Shown piece after piece: positions 50,402 to 60,439 of a stretch of DNA of 64,000 bases; the stretch's first letter is position 1; every line of letters starts with the position of its first letter. A model generated the notes under the pieces. That model searched no databases, had not been told where the DNA came from, and worked only from the letters and a program-made list of their open reading frames with translations. Origin of the DNA: CBDDFQ01 sp965227035 (lineage in GTDB: Bacteria; Pseudomonadota; Gammaproteobacteria; Burkholderiales; Burkholderiaceae_C); the NCBI GenBank assembly GCA_965227035.1, contig OZ245724.1:1302001-1366000 (forward strand), given 5' to 3'. Both the position numbers and the translations under genes were made by a program.

Positions 50402-51398
50402 GTCGACTTCGTTTCCGGGCGGTGATTCGAGCGCGCCGGATTCGGTGGTTTCGTCGGTGCACATGTCTGCCGGCGAGCTTCTGCGTGCAACGCGTGAAAG
50501 CGCGGGCCTGCACATTGCTGCCTTGGCGGTGGCTCTGAAGATTCCGGTTCGCAAACTCGAGCTTCTCGAAGCCGATCGATACGACGAGCTGCCCGGCGCG
50601 GTGTTCACACGCGCGTTAGCGTCGAGTGTCTGCCGTCATTTGAAGATCGACCCTCAGCAAGTTCTGGCCCGCCTTCCCGCCTCGCACGCCCCGGCATTGG
50701 CAACCGACAACGGTGGGCTCGACCCATTTCGTTCGCCCGGCGCCTCGAACAACAACTCTGCGGCCCAACAGATTTCCAGGCCGATTGTCGTCATCGTATT
50801 GATCCTGCTGCTGGGCGCGTTGGTGCTCATTTTCATGCCGTCGATCAACAGGGGCGACAGCATTGCCTCTACCGTCGCGAACGTCGTTTCGTCGCAGGCG
50901 GATACCACTCCAGCTCCTGCACCGCCTATCGCGCCGATGACATCGGGTAATGCGCCGCAGGAAACATTTGCGCCGCCAGAGCCGGGTTCGGTCGCCACAC
51001 CGGCGGCGGGAACGCCTGCAACGCCAGCTACGACCTCCGCGAACACCGCGATTAGTAGCAGTACGACAAACGCCGCTCCAAACATAGCCGCGACACCCGC
51101 ACCCAAGGCGTCGGCGGCAGTCGGCGCCGTGCCGGTTCCGCCCGTTCCCCAGGTTGCAAGCACCGGGCTCGTGACTTTCACGGCATCCGGACAATCGTGG
51201 GTAGAGGTGACCGATTCCAAAGGCCAGGTCACTCTGCAAACGACGCTGAGCGCAGGGCAATCCGCCGGTGCCAGCGGCGCGTTGCCGCTGAAGGTGATCG
51301 TTGGCCGCGCCGACCTCACCAAGGTTGACGTTCGTGGCAAACCGTTCGACGTGACGCCGTATTTGCGTGACAACGTGGCCCGTTTCGAGGTGAAGTAA
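50394..51398 (+). CDS. rodZ: RodZ-like cytoskeletal helix-turn-helix membrane protein
   Basis: Links MreB to the envelope in rod-shape maintenance. It has 334 residues. A cytoplasmic HTH domain spans about 25-95 (GELLRATRESAGLHIAALAV), with a single membrane helix at about 130-149. A Thr/Ala/Pro periplasmic linker follows, then a C-terminal DUF4115 domain (about 255-334, VTFTASGQSWVEVTDSKG). ATG 50394 lies within the end of pilW (eight-base overlap), and the stop shares one base with the ispG ATG (TAATG). Confidence 0.9.
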   Translation: MSESTSFPGGDSSAPDSVVSSVHMSAGELLRATRESAGLHIAALAVALKIPVRKLELLEADRYDELPGAVFTRALASSVCRHLKIDPQQVLARLPASHAPALATDNGGLDPFRSPGASNNNSAAQQISRPIVVIVLILLLGALVLIFMPSINRGDSIASTVANVVSSQADTTPAPAPPIAPMTSGNAPQETFAPPEPGSVATPAAGTPATPATTSANTAISSSTTNAAPNIAATPAPKASAAVGAVPVPPVPQVASTGLVTFTASGQSWVEVTDSKGQVTLQTTLSAGQSAGASGALPLKVIVGRADLTKVDVRGKPFDVTPYLRDNVARFEVK

Positions 51399-52666
51399 TG
51401 ACAGGACCGGTTGCAGTTGCAGCACCCAAAAAGCGGAAGTCGCTTCAGTCGAAAGTCGTCTGGGGAAGTCGTGTAGTCACGGTTGGTGGCGATGCGCCGG
51501 TGCGCGTGCAGTCGATGACCAATACCGACACTGTCGATGCCATCGGCACCGCAATTCAGGTCAAGGAACTGGCGATTGCCGGTTCGGAAATGGTCCGAAT
51601 CACCGTCAATACGCCCGAAGCCGCTCGCGAAGTGCCGCATATCCGTGAGCAGCTCGATCGCATGGGCATCGACGTTCCGCTGATTGGCGACTTTCACTAC
51701 AACGGCCATCGCCTTCTCACCGAATTCCCCGATTGCGCGCAGGCGCTGTCGAAGTACCGAATCAACCCAGGCAACGTGGGCAAGGGCGAGAAACACGACA
51801 AGCAGTTCGGTCAAATGATCGAAGCCGCCATGCGATGGGACAAAGCTATTCGAATCGGCGTGAACTGGGGAAGTCTCGATCAGGAGTTGCTTGCGCAGCT
51901 CATGGATGAAAACAGCAATCGACGCGAACCGTGGACTGCCAAGCAGGTCATGTACGAAGCGCTCATTTCGTCCGCAATCGATTCCGCCAAGCTGGCCGAG
52001 TCGATGGGCTTGGCGGCCGAGCAGATCACCTTGTCATGCAAGGTGAGCGGTGTTCAGGACTTGATTTCGGTGTACCGCGAACTCGGGACTCGCTGTGAGT
52101 ACCCGTTGCACCTCGGCTTGACCGAAGCAGGCATGGGCACCAAAGGCACGGTCGCTTCGGCTACCGCGCTGTCCATTCTGTTGCAGGAAGGAATCGGCGA
52201 CACGATCCGCGTTTCGCTCACGCCGCAACCCGGCGAAGCGCGCACCCAGGAAGTCGTCATTGCGAACGAAATTCTTCAGTCACTCGGCCTGCGCATTTTT
52301 GTCCCGAGCGTCACGGCTTGCCCTGGGTGCGGTCGCACCACCAGCACCACATTCCAGGAGCTCGCCAAAGAGATCGACGACTATCTTCGCAACCAGATGC
52401 CGGTCTGGCGAAAGAGCTATCCCGGCGTCGAGAACCTCAAAGTGGCCGTGATGGGTTGCATCGTGAACGGCCCCGGCGAAAGCAAGCATGCGGATATCGG
52501 CATTAGCCTTCCGGGCACCGGCGAAGCACCGGCTGCACCGGTGTTCATCGACGGCGAGAAAGCCTTGACTCTGCGTGGCGACAACATTGCCGCCGAGTTC
52601 CACCAGATTGTTGAAACCTATATCGAAAAGCGCTTCGGCCAGCACGCTGCGACCGAAAACGCCTAA
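51398..52666 (+). CDS. ispG: 4-hydroxy-3-methylbut-2-enyl diphosphate synthase
   Basis: Iron-sulfur enzyme of the MEP isoprenoid pathway that reductively opens MEcPP to HMBPP. It has 422 residues. The 4Fe4S ligands are the two Cys of TACPGCGRT and the Cys of GCIVNGPGE, followed by the conserved Glu. SMTNTDTVD is the N-terminal signature. It starts in a one-base overlap with rodZ and is followed by hisS after 13 bases. Confidence 0.97.
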   Translation: MTGPVAVAAPKKRKSLQSKVVWGSRVVTVGGDAPVRVQSMTNTDTVDAIGTAIQVKELAIAGSEMVRITVNTPEAAREVPHIREQLDRMGIDVPLIGDFHYNGHRLLTEFPDCAQALSKYRINPGNVGKGEKHDKQFGQMIEAAMRWDKAIRIGVNWGSLDQELLAQLMDENSNRREPWTAKQVMYEALISSAIDSAKLAESMGLAAEQITLSCKVSGVQDLISVYRELGTRCEYPLHLGLTEAGMGTKGTVASATALSILLQEGIGDTIRVSLTPQPGEARTQEVVIANEILQSLGLRIFVPSVTACPGCGRTTSTTFQELAKEIDDYLRNQMPVWRKSYPGVENLKVAVMGCIVNGPGESKHADIGISLPGTGEAPAAPVFIDGEKALTLRGDNIAAEFHQIVETYIEKRFGQHAATENA

Positions 52667-52679
52667 TTACTCATTGCTC

Positions 52680-54020
52680 ATGGATCCGAAAATTGCTCCC
52701 GTGAAAACGGACAAGCCCGCAGCGTCTGCGCGTCAGGAAAAACTTGTCGCGGTCAAAGGCATGAACGACATTCTTCCGCCCGATTCGGCGCGATGGGAAT
52801 GGCTGGAAGACAAAGTACGCACCCTCATGGGCAAGTACGCGTATCGCAACATTCGCACGCCCATCGTCGAGCCGACTGGCCTCTTCGTGCGCGGACTGGG
52901 TGAAGTCACCGACATCGTCGAAAAAGAAATGTATTCGTTCGAGGATCGGCTGAACGGCGAGAGCCTGACATTGCGTCCGGAGAGCACGGCTGGCGTGGTG
53001 CGTGCGGTGGTCGAGCATTCACTGGTGTACGAAGGCGGCAAGCGTCTTTACTACATGGGTCCGATGTTCCGCCACGAGCGTCCGCAGCGCGGGCGTTATC
53101 GACAGTTCCATCAGATCGGTGCCGAGGCCATCGGGTTTCCCGGCGCTGAAGTCGATGCCGAGCTGATACTTCTTGCCGCATCGCTCTGGAAAGAACTTGG
53201 CCTTGCAGACGTCAGGCTCGAGCTGAACAGCCTGGGGCAGCCCGATGAACGTCGTGCGCATCGCAGTGCGCTCATCGCGCATCTCGAGGCGCATCAGGAT
53301 CTGCTCGATGAAGATGCGAAGCGTCGTCTGCACAGCAATCCACTGCGAATTCTGGATACCAAGAACCCGGCCATGTTGCCGGTGGTCGAAGCTGCACCGA
53401 AGCTGATCGAATTTCTGGGCGAAGAGTCGCTCGCGCATTTCAGTGCGGTCAAGGCGATTCTTGAAGCCAACGCAGTGGCTTTCACCATCAATCCGCGACT
53501 GGTTCGCGGCATGGATTACTACAACCTCACCGTCTTCGAGTTCGTTACCGATCGACTCGGATCGCAGGGAACCATCTGCGGCGGTGGTCGTTACGACTAT
53601 CTGGTCGAGCAAATCGGCGGCAAGCCGACGCCAGCGGTCGGCTGGGCTTTGGGCATGGAGCGCGTGCTCGAACTGATCGGTTCGGCAGGTGTTGGCAGCC
53701 AGATGCCTGTTCCGGATGCGTATGCCATCGTTCAGGAAGCACAGCATTTGCCGAAAGCTATCAAGGCGCTGCAGAGCTTGCGGGAAGCCGGAGTGAGCAT
53801 CCAGATGCACGCCAGTGCCACCCTGGCACCTGCCAGCATGAAGTCGCAGTTCAAAAAAGCGGACGGCAGCGGTGCCCGTTTCGCAATTATTTTCGGTGCC
53901 GATGAAATGCAGCGTGGCGCGGTCATCGTGAAATCGCTGAGGGACGGCGAGGGCGCACAGGTCGAGCGACAGCTCGCGGATTTAGCCGACTGGGCCGCCA
54001 CCCTACAATCGCACGACTAA
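52680..54020 (+). CDS. hisS: Histidyl-tRNA synthetase
   Basis: Class II aminoacyl-tRNA synthetase, 446 residues. Motif 2 is seen in MFRHERPQRGRYRQFHQ, and the histidine-specific loop in LVRGMDYYNLTVFEF. GTICGGGRYDYLVE and GWALGMERVLEL (motif 3) follow, and the anticodon-binding domain fills the last 100 residues. I start at ATG 52680; a longer in-frame reading from 52575 lies inside ispG. The first 18 residues are non-conserved. Confidence 0.97.
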   Translation: MDPKIAPVKTDKPAASARQEKLVAVKGMNDILPPDSARWEWLEDKVRTLMGKYAYRNIRTPIVEPTGLFVRGLGEVTDIVEKEMYSFEDRLNGESLTLRPESTAGVVRAVVEHSLVYEGGKRLYYMGPMFRHERPQRGRYRQFHQIGAEAIGFPGAEVDAELILLAASLWKELGLADVRLELNSLGQPDERRAHRSALIAHLEAHQDLLDEDAKRRLHSNPLRILDTKNPAMLPVVEAAPKLIEFLGEESLAHFSAVKAILEANAVAFTINPRLVRGMDYYNLTVFEFVTDRLGSQGTICGGGRYDYLVEQIGGKPTPAVGWALGMERVLELIGSAGVGSQMPVPDAYAIVQEAQHLPKAIKALQSLREAGVSIQMHASATLAPASMKSQFKKADGSGARFAIIFGADEMQRGAVIVKSLRDGEGAQVERQLADLADWAATLQSHD

Positions 54021-54030
54021 ACGGATATCT

Positions 54031-54705
54031 ATGGCTACTCATCTCGATCTCGAAGAGCAGGAACAGCTCGACCAACTCAAGCATTTCTGGAAGCAATACG
54101 GCAACCCGATCACCTGGCTGCTGATTGTGGTGCTGGCCGGTTTTGCGGGCTGGAACTTCTATAACTACTGGCAACGCAGCCAGGCTACCCAGGCGTCCGG
54201 TCTGTACGACGAAGTCGATCGCGCAGTTCAAAGCGGCGACCTCGCGCTCGTCGAACGCGCCATGAACGACATCAAGGACAAGTACGGCAGCACGACGTAC
54301 GCGCAGCAGGCAGTCCTGCTGGGATCGAAGACGCTTTACGAAAAAGGCAAGCCGGAAGAAGCCAAAGCTGGCCTGACCTGGGTTGCGGAAAAAGGAGGCG
54401 ATGCGGGCTACAAAGCCATTGCGCGCCTGCGATTGGCCAGTATCCAGGTCGAAGCCAAGGCTTATGACGACGCACTGAAAACTCTGGCATCGGACATTCC
54501 CAAGGAATTCGAAGGCTTGGCCGACGATCGTCGTGGAGACATTTATTTCCTCCAGGGCAAACGAGCTGAAGCGCTTGCCGAATTCCAGAAGGCCTACGCC
54601 AAGCTCGACGCGACGTCGGACTATCGCCGCCTGCTCGAAGTCAAGATCAACTCGCTGGGCGCGGTCCCGACGGGCAAGCCCGGCGCTGCGGAGGCAAGCA
54701 AGTGA
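54031..54705 (+). CDS. yfgM: YfgM-family ancillary SecYEG translocon subunit
   Basis: An inner-membrane protein of 224 residues. A short cytoplasmic N-terminus (LDLEEQEQLDQLKHFWKQYG) is followed by one membrane helix (about 26-46) and a periplasmic TPR-like domain. In E. coli YfgM acts with PpiD at the Sec translocon and in RcsB stability. The hisS-yfgM-bamB-der order supports the assignment. Its stop overlaps the bamB GTG in GTGA. Confidence 0.93.
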   Translation: MATHLDLEEQEQLDQLKHFWKQYGNPITWLLIVVLAGFAGWNFYNYWQRSQATQASGLYDEVDRAVQSGDLALVERAMNDIKDKYGSTTYAQQAVLLGSKTLYEKGKPEEAKAGLTWVAEKGGDAGYKAIARLRLASIQVEAKAYDDALKTLASDIPKEFEGLADDRRGDIYFLQGKRAEALAEFQKAYAKLDATSDYRRLLEVKINSLGAVPTGKPGAAEASK

Positions 54706-55892
54706 TTCGTTCAAATTCGATTTCCGCCGATCGCGGCGTGATGCGTACTTTGCGTCTCGCAGCAGTTGTTTCGTGCGCAACCGCACTGGCTGCCTGCTCG
54801 TACCTGCCATCGTTCAGCAATCCTTTCGGCTCGAGTTCGGTGCGCCCGAAACCGGCAGAACTCGCGCCCGTTACTACACCGCTCATCAGCGTGAGTACCG
54901 CATGGACCGCGAAGATCGGAGCCGTCGGATTTCCGTTGATCGCCAACGTGGTCGGCAACAACGTCACGGTGGCCAGCACCGATGGCACGGTGGCGTCCAT
55001 CGACGCATCGACCGGACGTGACGTCTGGCGTGCCAGCATCGGATCGACACTCACGGCTGGAGTCGGAAGCGACGGCCGTATCGCCTCGGTCGTCACTACC
55101 AATAACGATCTGGTGGTACTCGATGGCGGCAAGGAATTGTGGCGTCAGCGTTTGACTACCCAGGTTTTCACGACGCCGCTGGTCGCTGGCGGACGCGTCT
55201 TCGTTCTGGGCGCAGACCGCTCGGTCAGCGCTTTCGACGGGATGACCGGCCGCAAACTCTGGTCGCAGACGCGTGCGAACGAACCGCTGGTGCTGCGCAG
55301 GTCCGGCGTTTTGCTGGGCATCGACGACACGCTGATTGCGGGATTGTCCAATCGCATGGTCGGCATGAATCCCGGCAATGGCGTCGTTCGCTGGGAAACC
55401 CCGGTCGCAACCGCTCGTGGCACCAACGACGTCGAGCGTCTGATCGATATCGTGGCCCCGGCAAGCCGGGCAGGCAATTCTTTGTGCGCACGCTCTTTCC
55501 AGGCGGGCGTCGGCTGCGTCGATGCGAATCGCGGATCGGTTGTCTGGAGCAAGCCTGCTAACGGTGACAGCGGCCTCACAGGCGATGCCGAACAGGTATT
55601 CGGCACCGAAGCGGATGGCAAGGTCGTTGCATGGCGCCGCGACAACGGTGAACGCAGCTGGACCTTCGAGCAACTCATGTGGCGTCATCTGAGTTCGCCT
55701 TTGTTGCTCGGCCGCTCTATCGTCGTCGGCGACGACAGCGGCAATGTGCACCTTCTTTCGCGTCAGGATGGCGCATTTCTGAATCGTTTGACAACGGACG
55801 GCTCCGCCATTGCAGTTGCGCCGGTTGTAGCTTCCAATCGATTGATCGTCGTGACTCGTAATGGTGGCGTTTTTGCGTTCCAACCCAACTGA
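54702..55892 (+). CDS. bamB: Outer-membrane assembly lipoprotein BamB
   Basis: Beta-propeller lipoprotein of the BAM complex, 396 residues. The lipobox is ALAAC with C32. Propeller repeats follow (VASTDGTVASIDASTGRDVW, FVLGADRSVSAFDGMTGRKL, HLLSRQDGAFLNRL). The start is GTG 54702, supported by GGAGG seven bases upstream and coupling to yfgM; ATG 54741 would give a shorter signal peptide. Its TGA shares a base with the der ATG. The window therefore encodes two BAM lipoproteins, BamB and BamD. Confidence 0.95.
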   Translation: MIRSNSISADRGVMRTLRLAAVVSCATALAACSYLPSFSNPFGSSSVRPKPAELAPVTTPLISVSTAWTAKIGAVGFPLIANVVGNNVTVASTDGTVASIDASTGRDVWRASIGSTLTAGVGSDGRIASVVTTNNDLVVLDGGKELWRQRLTTQVFTTPLVAGGRVFVLGADRSVSAFDGMTGRKLWSQTRANEPLVLRRSGVLLGIDDTLIAGLSNRMVGMNPGNGVVRWETPVATARGTNDVERLIDIVAPASRAGNSLCARSFQAGVGCVDANRGSVVWSKPANGDSGLTGDAEQVFGTEADGKVVAWRRDNGERSWTFEQLMWRHLSSPLLLGRSIVVGDDSGNVHLLSRQDGAFLNRLTTDGSAIAVAPVVASNRLIVVTRNGGVFAFQPN

Positions 55893-57232
55893 TGAAACCT
55901 GTATTGGCCCTAGTGGGCCGCCCCAATGTGGGCAAATCGACTCTCTTTAACAGGCTGACAAAAACACGCGACGCGATCGTCGCCGATTTTGCGGGGCTGA
56001 CCCGCGACCGTCACTACGGCAATGGACGCCACGGACGGCACGAGTACATCGTTATCGACACCGGCGGATTCGAGCCGACCGCCGAGAGCGGCATCTACAA
56101 GGAAATGGCCAAGCAAACCCAGCAGGCGGTCGCGGAAGCCGATGTGGTCGTCTTCGTGGTCGATGCTCGCGCGGGTGTGGCCGGACAAGATCACGACATC
56201 GCCAAATATTTGCGCAAGCTGGGCAAGCCCTGCGTTCTGGTCGCCAACAAGGCAGAAGGCATGCTGGAAGGTGTGCAGCTGTCCGAATTCTTCGAGCTGG
56301 GGCTGGGTGAGGTGCACGGGGTGTCGGCGGCGCACGGGCAGGGCATTCGCAGCCTTGTCGAAGTCGCGCTCGATCTTCTGAATCTTCCTGAAGAGGAAGA
56401 GGAAATCGAGGAAGACAAGAGCGTCATCAAGCTGGCGGTGGCTGGTCGTCCGAACGTCGGCAAGTCGACGCTCATCAATACCTGGCTGGGCGAAGAGCGA
56501 CTCATCGCGTTCGACATGCCGGGCACGACCCGCGATGCCATTACCGTGCCGTTCGAGCGTAGCGGCCAGAAGTTCGAGCTGATCGATACCGCAGGTTTGC
56601 GCCGCAAGGGCAAGGTTTTCGAGGCAATCGAGAAGTTCTCGGTGGTCAAAACACTTCAAGCCATCGAGTCGGCCAACGTGGTGGTTCTACTGCTGGACGC
56701 CACTCAGGGTGTGACCGATCAGGACGCGCACATCGCGGGCTACATCCTCGAAAGCGGTCGCGCAGTCGTTATCGCGATCAACAAATGGGATGCGGTCGAC
56801 GCCTATCAGCGCGAACTCGTCCAAAGATCGATCGAGACCCGACTGGCGTTCCTGAAGTTCGCGTCGATTCACCTGATTTCGGCTATCAAACGCCAGGGTC
56901 TGGGCCCTGTCTGGACTTCGATCATCCAGGCTCATAAGTCGGCCACCCGGAAGATGTCGACGCCGGTTCTGACCCGTCTGCTGCTCGAAGCAGTCCAGTT
57001 CCAGTCGCCAAAGCGGGCCGGCATGTTCCGTCCCAAGCTGCGATACGCGCATCAGGGCGGCATGAATCCGCCGGTTATCGTGGTTCATGGCAACTCGCTG
57101 GAGCACGTCACCGATTCGTACAAGCGCTTCCTGGAAGGGCGATTCCGCAAGGAGTTCGACCTGACCGGCACACCGCTTCGGATCGAGATGAAAACCTCCA
57201 AAAATCCGTTTTCCGACAAGGACTCTGACTGA
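55892..57232 (+). CDS. der: Ribosome assembly GTPase Der
   Basis: Tandem-domain GTPase for 50S subunit maturation, 446 residues. It has two G domains, each with GRPNVGKST (at 9-17 and near 184). DTAGLRRKGK follows in the second, and a KH-like C-terminal domain spans about 355-440 (AGMFRPKLRYAHQGGMNPP). The linker between the G domains is acidic (LPEEEEEIEED). A 121-base gap separates it from hfq, which probably has its own promoter. Confidence 0.98.
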   Translation: MKPVLALVGRPNVGKSTLFNRLTKTRDAIVADFAGLTRDRHYGNGRHGRHEYIVIDTGGFEPTAESGIYKEMAKQTQQAVAEADVVVFVVDARAGVAGQDHDIAKYLRKLGKPCVLVANKAEGMLEGVQLSEFFELGLGEVHGVSAAHGQGIRSLVEVALDLLNLPEEEEEIEEDKSVIKLAVAGRPNVGKSTLINTWLGEERLIAFDMPGTTRDAITVPFERSGQKFELIDTAGLRRKGKVFEAIEKFSVVKTLQAIESANVVVLLLDATQGVTDQDAHIAGYILESGRAVVIAINKWDAVDAYQRELVQRSIETRLAFLKFASIHLISAIKRQGLGPVWTSIIQAHKSATRKMSTPVLTRLLLEAVQFQSPKRAGMFRPKLRYAHQGGMNPPVIVVHGNSLEHVTDSYKRFLEGRFRKEFDLTGTPLRIEMKTSKNPFSDKDSD

Positions 57233-57353
57233 GTCCTGACGGCTTTTCTGCATCCTTGAACTTCATGTGGAGATTGCGCGCGGCATCGTTTGCGCGCGAG
57301 ATTTGCTGTGGTAAGGTGTAATTCCAACAACACTTCCGAACACGGAGAATATC

Positions 57354-57605
57354 GTGAGCAATAAAGGGCAGCTTTTACAAGACCCATTCCTCAACACGCT
57401 TCGCAGAGAGCATGTGCCAGTGTCGATTTACCTCGTCAACGGCATCAAGCTCCAGGGGCAAATTGAGTCTTTCGACCAGTATGTGGTCTTGCTGCGCAAC
57501 ACTGTGACGCAGATGGTTTACAAACACGCCATTTCGACGATCGTGCCGGGGCGTGCAGTCAATTTCTCGACGACCGAAGAGTCTGACGCAGCAGGTGCTG
57601 CCTGA
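57354..57605 (+). CDS. hfq: RNA chaperone Hfq
   Basis: Hexameric Sm-like chaperone for small-RNA regulation, 83 residues. The proximal RNA site is in LLQDPFLNTLRREHVPVSI, and Sm2 is YKHAIST. The start is GTG 57354 with GGAG six bases upstream. It has a short C-terminal tail, as in other Burkholderiales. The hfq-hflX-hflK-hflC order is conserved. Confidence 0.98.
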   Translation: MSNKGQLLQDPFLNTLRREHVPVSIYLVNGIKLQGQIESFDQYVVLLRNTVTQMVYKHAISTIVPGRAVNFSTTEESDAAGAA

Positions 57606-57696
57606 TTCGCGCTTCGGCCTCGACAATCCTTCTAGCCTGCAATCGGTTCGACGAATCGGCAGTGGACTGCAACTCTCTCACTGAACGTTCACTGAC

Positions 57697-58971
57697 TTGA
57701 GTTCGTCTTCCACCGTTTCTGTCGGCCCCGACAGCGCAGGTAATTCAGTCCTTCTGGTTGGAGTCGACTTTGGCTATCCGCATTTCGATGCGGAGCTGGA
57801 GGAGCTCGGGCTTTTGGCGGACACCGCGGGGCTCGATCCTGTCGCTCGTCTCACCTGTAAGCGTAAGGCGCCCGACGCTGCTCTGTTCGTCGGCAGCGGC
57901 AAAGCCGACGAGATCAAGCAGCTTGCAGAGGACACCGGCGCAAGCGAAATCCTTTTCGATCAGTCTCTCAGCCCGGCGCAGCAGCGCAATCTCGAGCGGC
58001 ATCTCGGCATGCCCGTTAACGATCGCACATTGCTGATTCTGGAAATCTTCGCGCAACGCGCTCGAAGCCACGAAGGCAAGTTGCAGGTCGAACTCGCGCG
58101 CCTTCAATACTTGAGCACCCGGCTCGTCAGGCGCTGGTCTCACCTGGAGCGTCAACGCGGCGGTATCGGTGCCCGTGGTGGACCGGGTGAAACCCAGATC
58201 GAGCTGGATCGCCGGATGATCGGCGACTCTATCAAGCGCACCAAAGAGCGTCTGCTCAAAGTAAAGAAGCAGCGCGATACCCAGCGAAAAAAGCGGGACC
58301 GTCGCAATACATTCAACATTTCGCTCGTCGGTTACACCAACGCCGGCAAATCGACCTTGTTCAACACGTTGGTCAAGGCGCAGGCTTATGCAGCCGATCA
58401 GCTTTTTGCGACCTTGGACACGACCACGCGCCAGCTTTATCTGGGCGAGGCAGCGCGCTCGGTATCGCTTTCCGATACGGTCGGATTCATCCGCGATCTG
58501 CCTCACGGGCTGATCGATGCCTTCCAGGCGACCCTTCAGGAAGCGGCAGACGCCGACTTGCTGCTGCACGTGGTGGACGCGGCCAATCCGAACTATCCCG
58601 AGCAGATCGCCCAGGTGCAGAAGGTTCTGGTGGAAATCGGTGCGGCGAATGTCGAACAGCTGCTCGTATTTAACAAGCTCGACGCTATTGAAGAATCCCG
58701 TAAACCGCTCAATCTGTCGGATGTCTATGCCATGGAAGGCGAGTTGGTAAATCGGGTCTTCGTGAGTGCGCGGTCGGGTGAAGGTCTGCCGCAATTGCGA
58801 AGCAAGCTCGCGCAGGTGGCGTTGGGCAGAAACGAAGACCCGGACGACGAAGACAATCGAGACGTCGATCGATACGGCAACAGGTATGGCAATCAAGACG
58901 GCGCTAAGTCCCCAGAACAAGACCCAACATTGGACGACGACGCTTCCTCATTAGGCACAATCGAGAAATGA
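57697..58971 (+). CDS. hflX: Ribosome-rescue GTPase HflX
   Basis: GTPase that splits stalled or heat-damaged ribosomes, 424 residues. The HflX N-terminal domain has VGSGKADEIKQLAE and HEGKLQVELARLQYLSTRLV. The glycine-rich switch GGIGARGGPGETQIELDRR precedes the G domain (GYTNAGKSTLFN; DTVGFIRDLPH; NKLD). The start is TTG 57697 by position, without a clear ribosome site. The acidic Asn/Asp-rich tail (about 380-424) is not conserved. Confidence 0.95.
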   Translation: MSSSSTVSVGPDSAGNSVLLVGVDFGYPHFDAELEELGLLADTAGLDPVARLTCKRKAPDAALFVGSGKADEIKQLAEDTGASEILFDQSLSPAQQRNLERHLGMPVNDRTLLILEIFAQRARSHEGKLQVELARLQYLSTRLVRRWSHLERQRGGIGARGGPGETQIELDRRMIGDSIKRTKERLLKVKKQRDTQRKKRDRRNTFNISLVGYTNAGKSTLFNTLVKAQAYAADQLFATLDTTTRQLYLGEAARSVSLSDTVGFIRDLPHGLIDAFQATLQEAADADLLLHVVDAANPNYPEQIAQVQKVLVEIGAANVEQLLVFNKLDAIEESRKPLNLSDVYAMEGELVNRVFVSARSGEGLPQLRSKLAQVALGRNEDPDDEDNRDVDRYGNRYGNQDGAKSPEQDPTLDDDASSLGTIEK

Positions 58972-58990
58972 CACGAAAGAGAAACCGCGC

Positions 58991-60430
58991 ATGAATCTCA
59001 ATCTTCGAGCCATTCCTGGGTTCAGATTTCCCCGGCTGGCTGCGCTGCTGGGACGTCCCGGACGAATGTTCAACCTGAACGACCCCCGTTGGGGCAGGTC
59101 AGACGACAAGCCGAACGACGCACCTGGCGACACGACCAATGTCGAGCCGCCGCGTCGTCCGGTGGAACCGCCGAGAAATTCGGGCAATGACGGCAACAAC
59201 GGTGGCGGCAATCGCGGACCGAATCAGGGCCCGCCCGATCTGGACGAACTCTGGCGCGACTTCAATCGCAAGCTTTCCGGCCTTTTCGGAGGAAAGAAGG
59301 GCGGCGGAAACAACGGCTTCGGCAATAACGGAAACAACGGCGGCGGCTACAAGGGTCCCGGCGTGAAGGGCGCGAGCTTCGGCATCGGACTGATCGCTTT
59401 CATCGCGTTCCTGATCTGGCTGGGCACTGGCTTTTTCATCGTGCAGGAAGGTCAGCAAGCTGTCATTACCCAATTCGGCCGCTACAAGTCGACCGTGGGC
59501 GCTGGTTTCAACTGGCGTCTGCCGTATCCGATCCAGCGCCACGAGCTGGTGTTCGTCACCCAGATCCGTTCGACCGACGTCGGCCGTGACACGGTCATCA
59601 AGACCACCGGACTGCGCGAGTCGGCCATGCTGACCGCCGACGAGAACATCGTCGAAATCAAGTTTGCAGTTCAGTACCGCTTGAACGATGCGCGTGCCTG
59701 GCTGTTCGAAAGCAAGGATCCCGCTGGCTCGGTAATTCAGGCTGCAGAAACGGCGGTGCGCGAAGTCGTCGGCAAGATGAAGATGGACACGGCGCTCGCC
59801 GAAGAGCGCGATCAGATCGGACCGCGTGTTCGTACCTTGATGCAGCAGATTCTCGATCGCTACAAAGTGGGCGTCGAAGTTGTGGCCATCAACTTGCAGC
59901 AGGGCGGTGTTCGTCCTCCCGAGCAGGTGCAGTCGTCGTTCGACGATGTGCTCAAAGCGGGTCAGGAACGCGAGCGCGCCAAAAACGAAGCGCAGGCTTA
60001 TGCGAACGACGTGATTCCGCGTGCAGTCGGTACCTCGTCGCGACTGAAGGAAGAGTCGGAAGCTTACAAGGCTCGAATCGTGGCGCAGGCGCAAGGCGAT
60101 GCACAGCGTTTCACGTCGGTGCTCACCGAATATCAGAAGTCGCCACAGGTGACCCGCGATCGTATGTATGTCGATGCGATGCAGCAGATCTATTCGAACG
60201 TGACCAAGGTCATGGTCGATTCGCGTCAGGGTTCGAACCTGCTGTACCTCCCGCTCGACAAGATCATGCAGATGACTGCGCAGACGACCGCTCCATCGAC
60301 CAGCGATGCGAGCGTCCTGCCTCCGACTGCCACTACGCAGTCGTTGCCGACGACGACAGCCCCTTCGACCTATTCCACCGATCCACGTGGCCGCGATTCT
60401 TCGCGCTCGCGCGAACGTGAAACACGCTAG
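58991..60430 (+). CDS. hflK: FtsH modulator HflK
   Basis: SPFH/prohibitin membrane protein that with HflC forms the cage around FtsH. It has 479 residues. An N-terminal Gly/Asn-rich cytoplasmic region (about 35-120) precedes one membrane helix (about 128-150). The SPFH domain follows (FFIVQEGQQAVITQFGRYK), then a coiled coil (about 310-370, RERAKNEAQAYANDVIPRA) and a Pro/Ser/Thr tail. hflC follows after nine bases. Confidence 0.96.
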   Translation: MNLNLRAIPGFRFPRLAALLGRPGRMFNLNDPRWGRSDDKPNDAPGDTTNVEPPRRPVEPPRNSGNDGNNGGGNRGPNQGPPDLDELWRDFNRKLSGLFGGKKGGGNNGFGNNGNNGGGYKGPGVKGASFGIGLIAFIAFLIWLGTGFFIVQEGQQAVITQFGRYKSTVGAGFNWRLPYPIQRHELVFVTQIRSTDVGRDTVIKTTGLRESAMLTADENIVEIKFAVQYRLNDARAWLFESKDPAGSVIQAAETAVREVVGKMKMDTALAEERDQIGPRVRTLMQQILDRYKVGVEVVAINLQQGGVRPPEQVQSSFDDVLKAGQERERAKNEAQAYANDVIPRAVGTSSRLKEESEAYKARIVAQAQGDAQRFTSVLTEYQKSPQVTRDRMYVDAMQQIYSNVTKVMVDSRQGSNLLYLPLDKIMQMTAQTTAPSTSDASVLPPTATTQSLPTTTAPSTYSTDPRGRDSSRSRERETR

Positions 60431-60439
60431 GAGCACCAC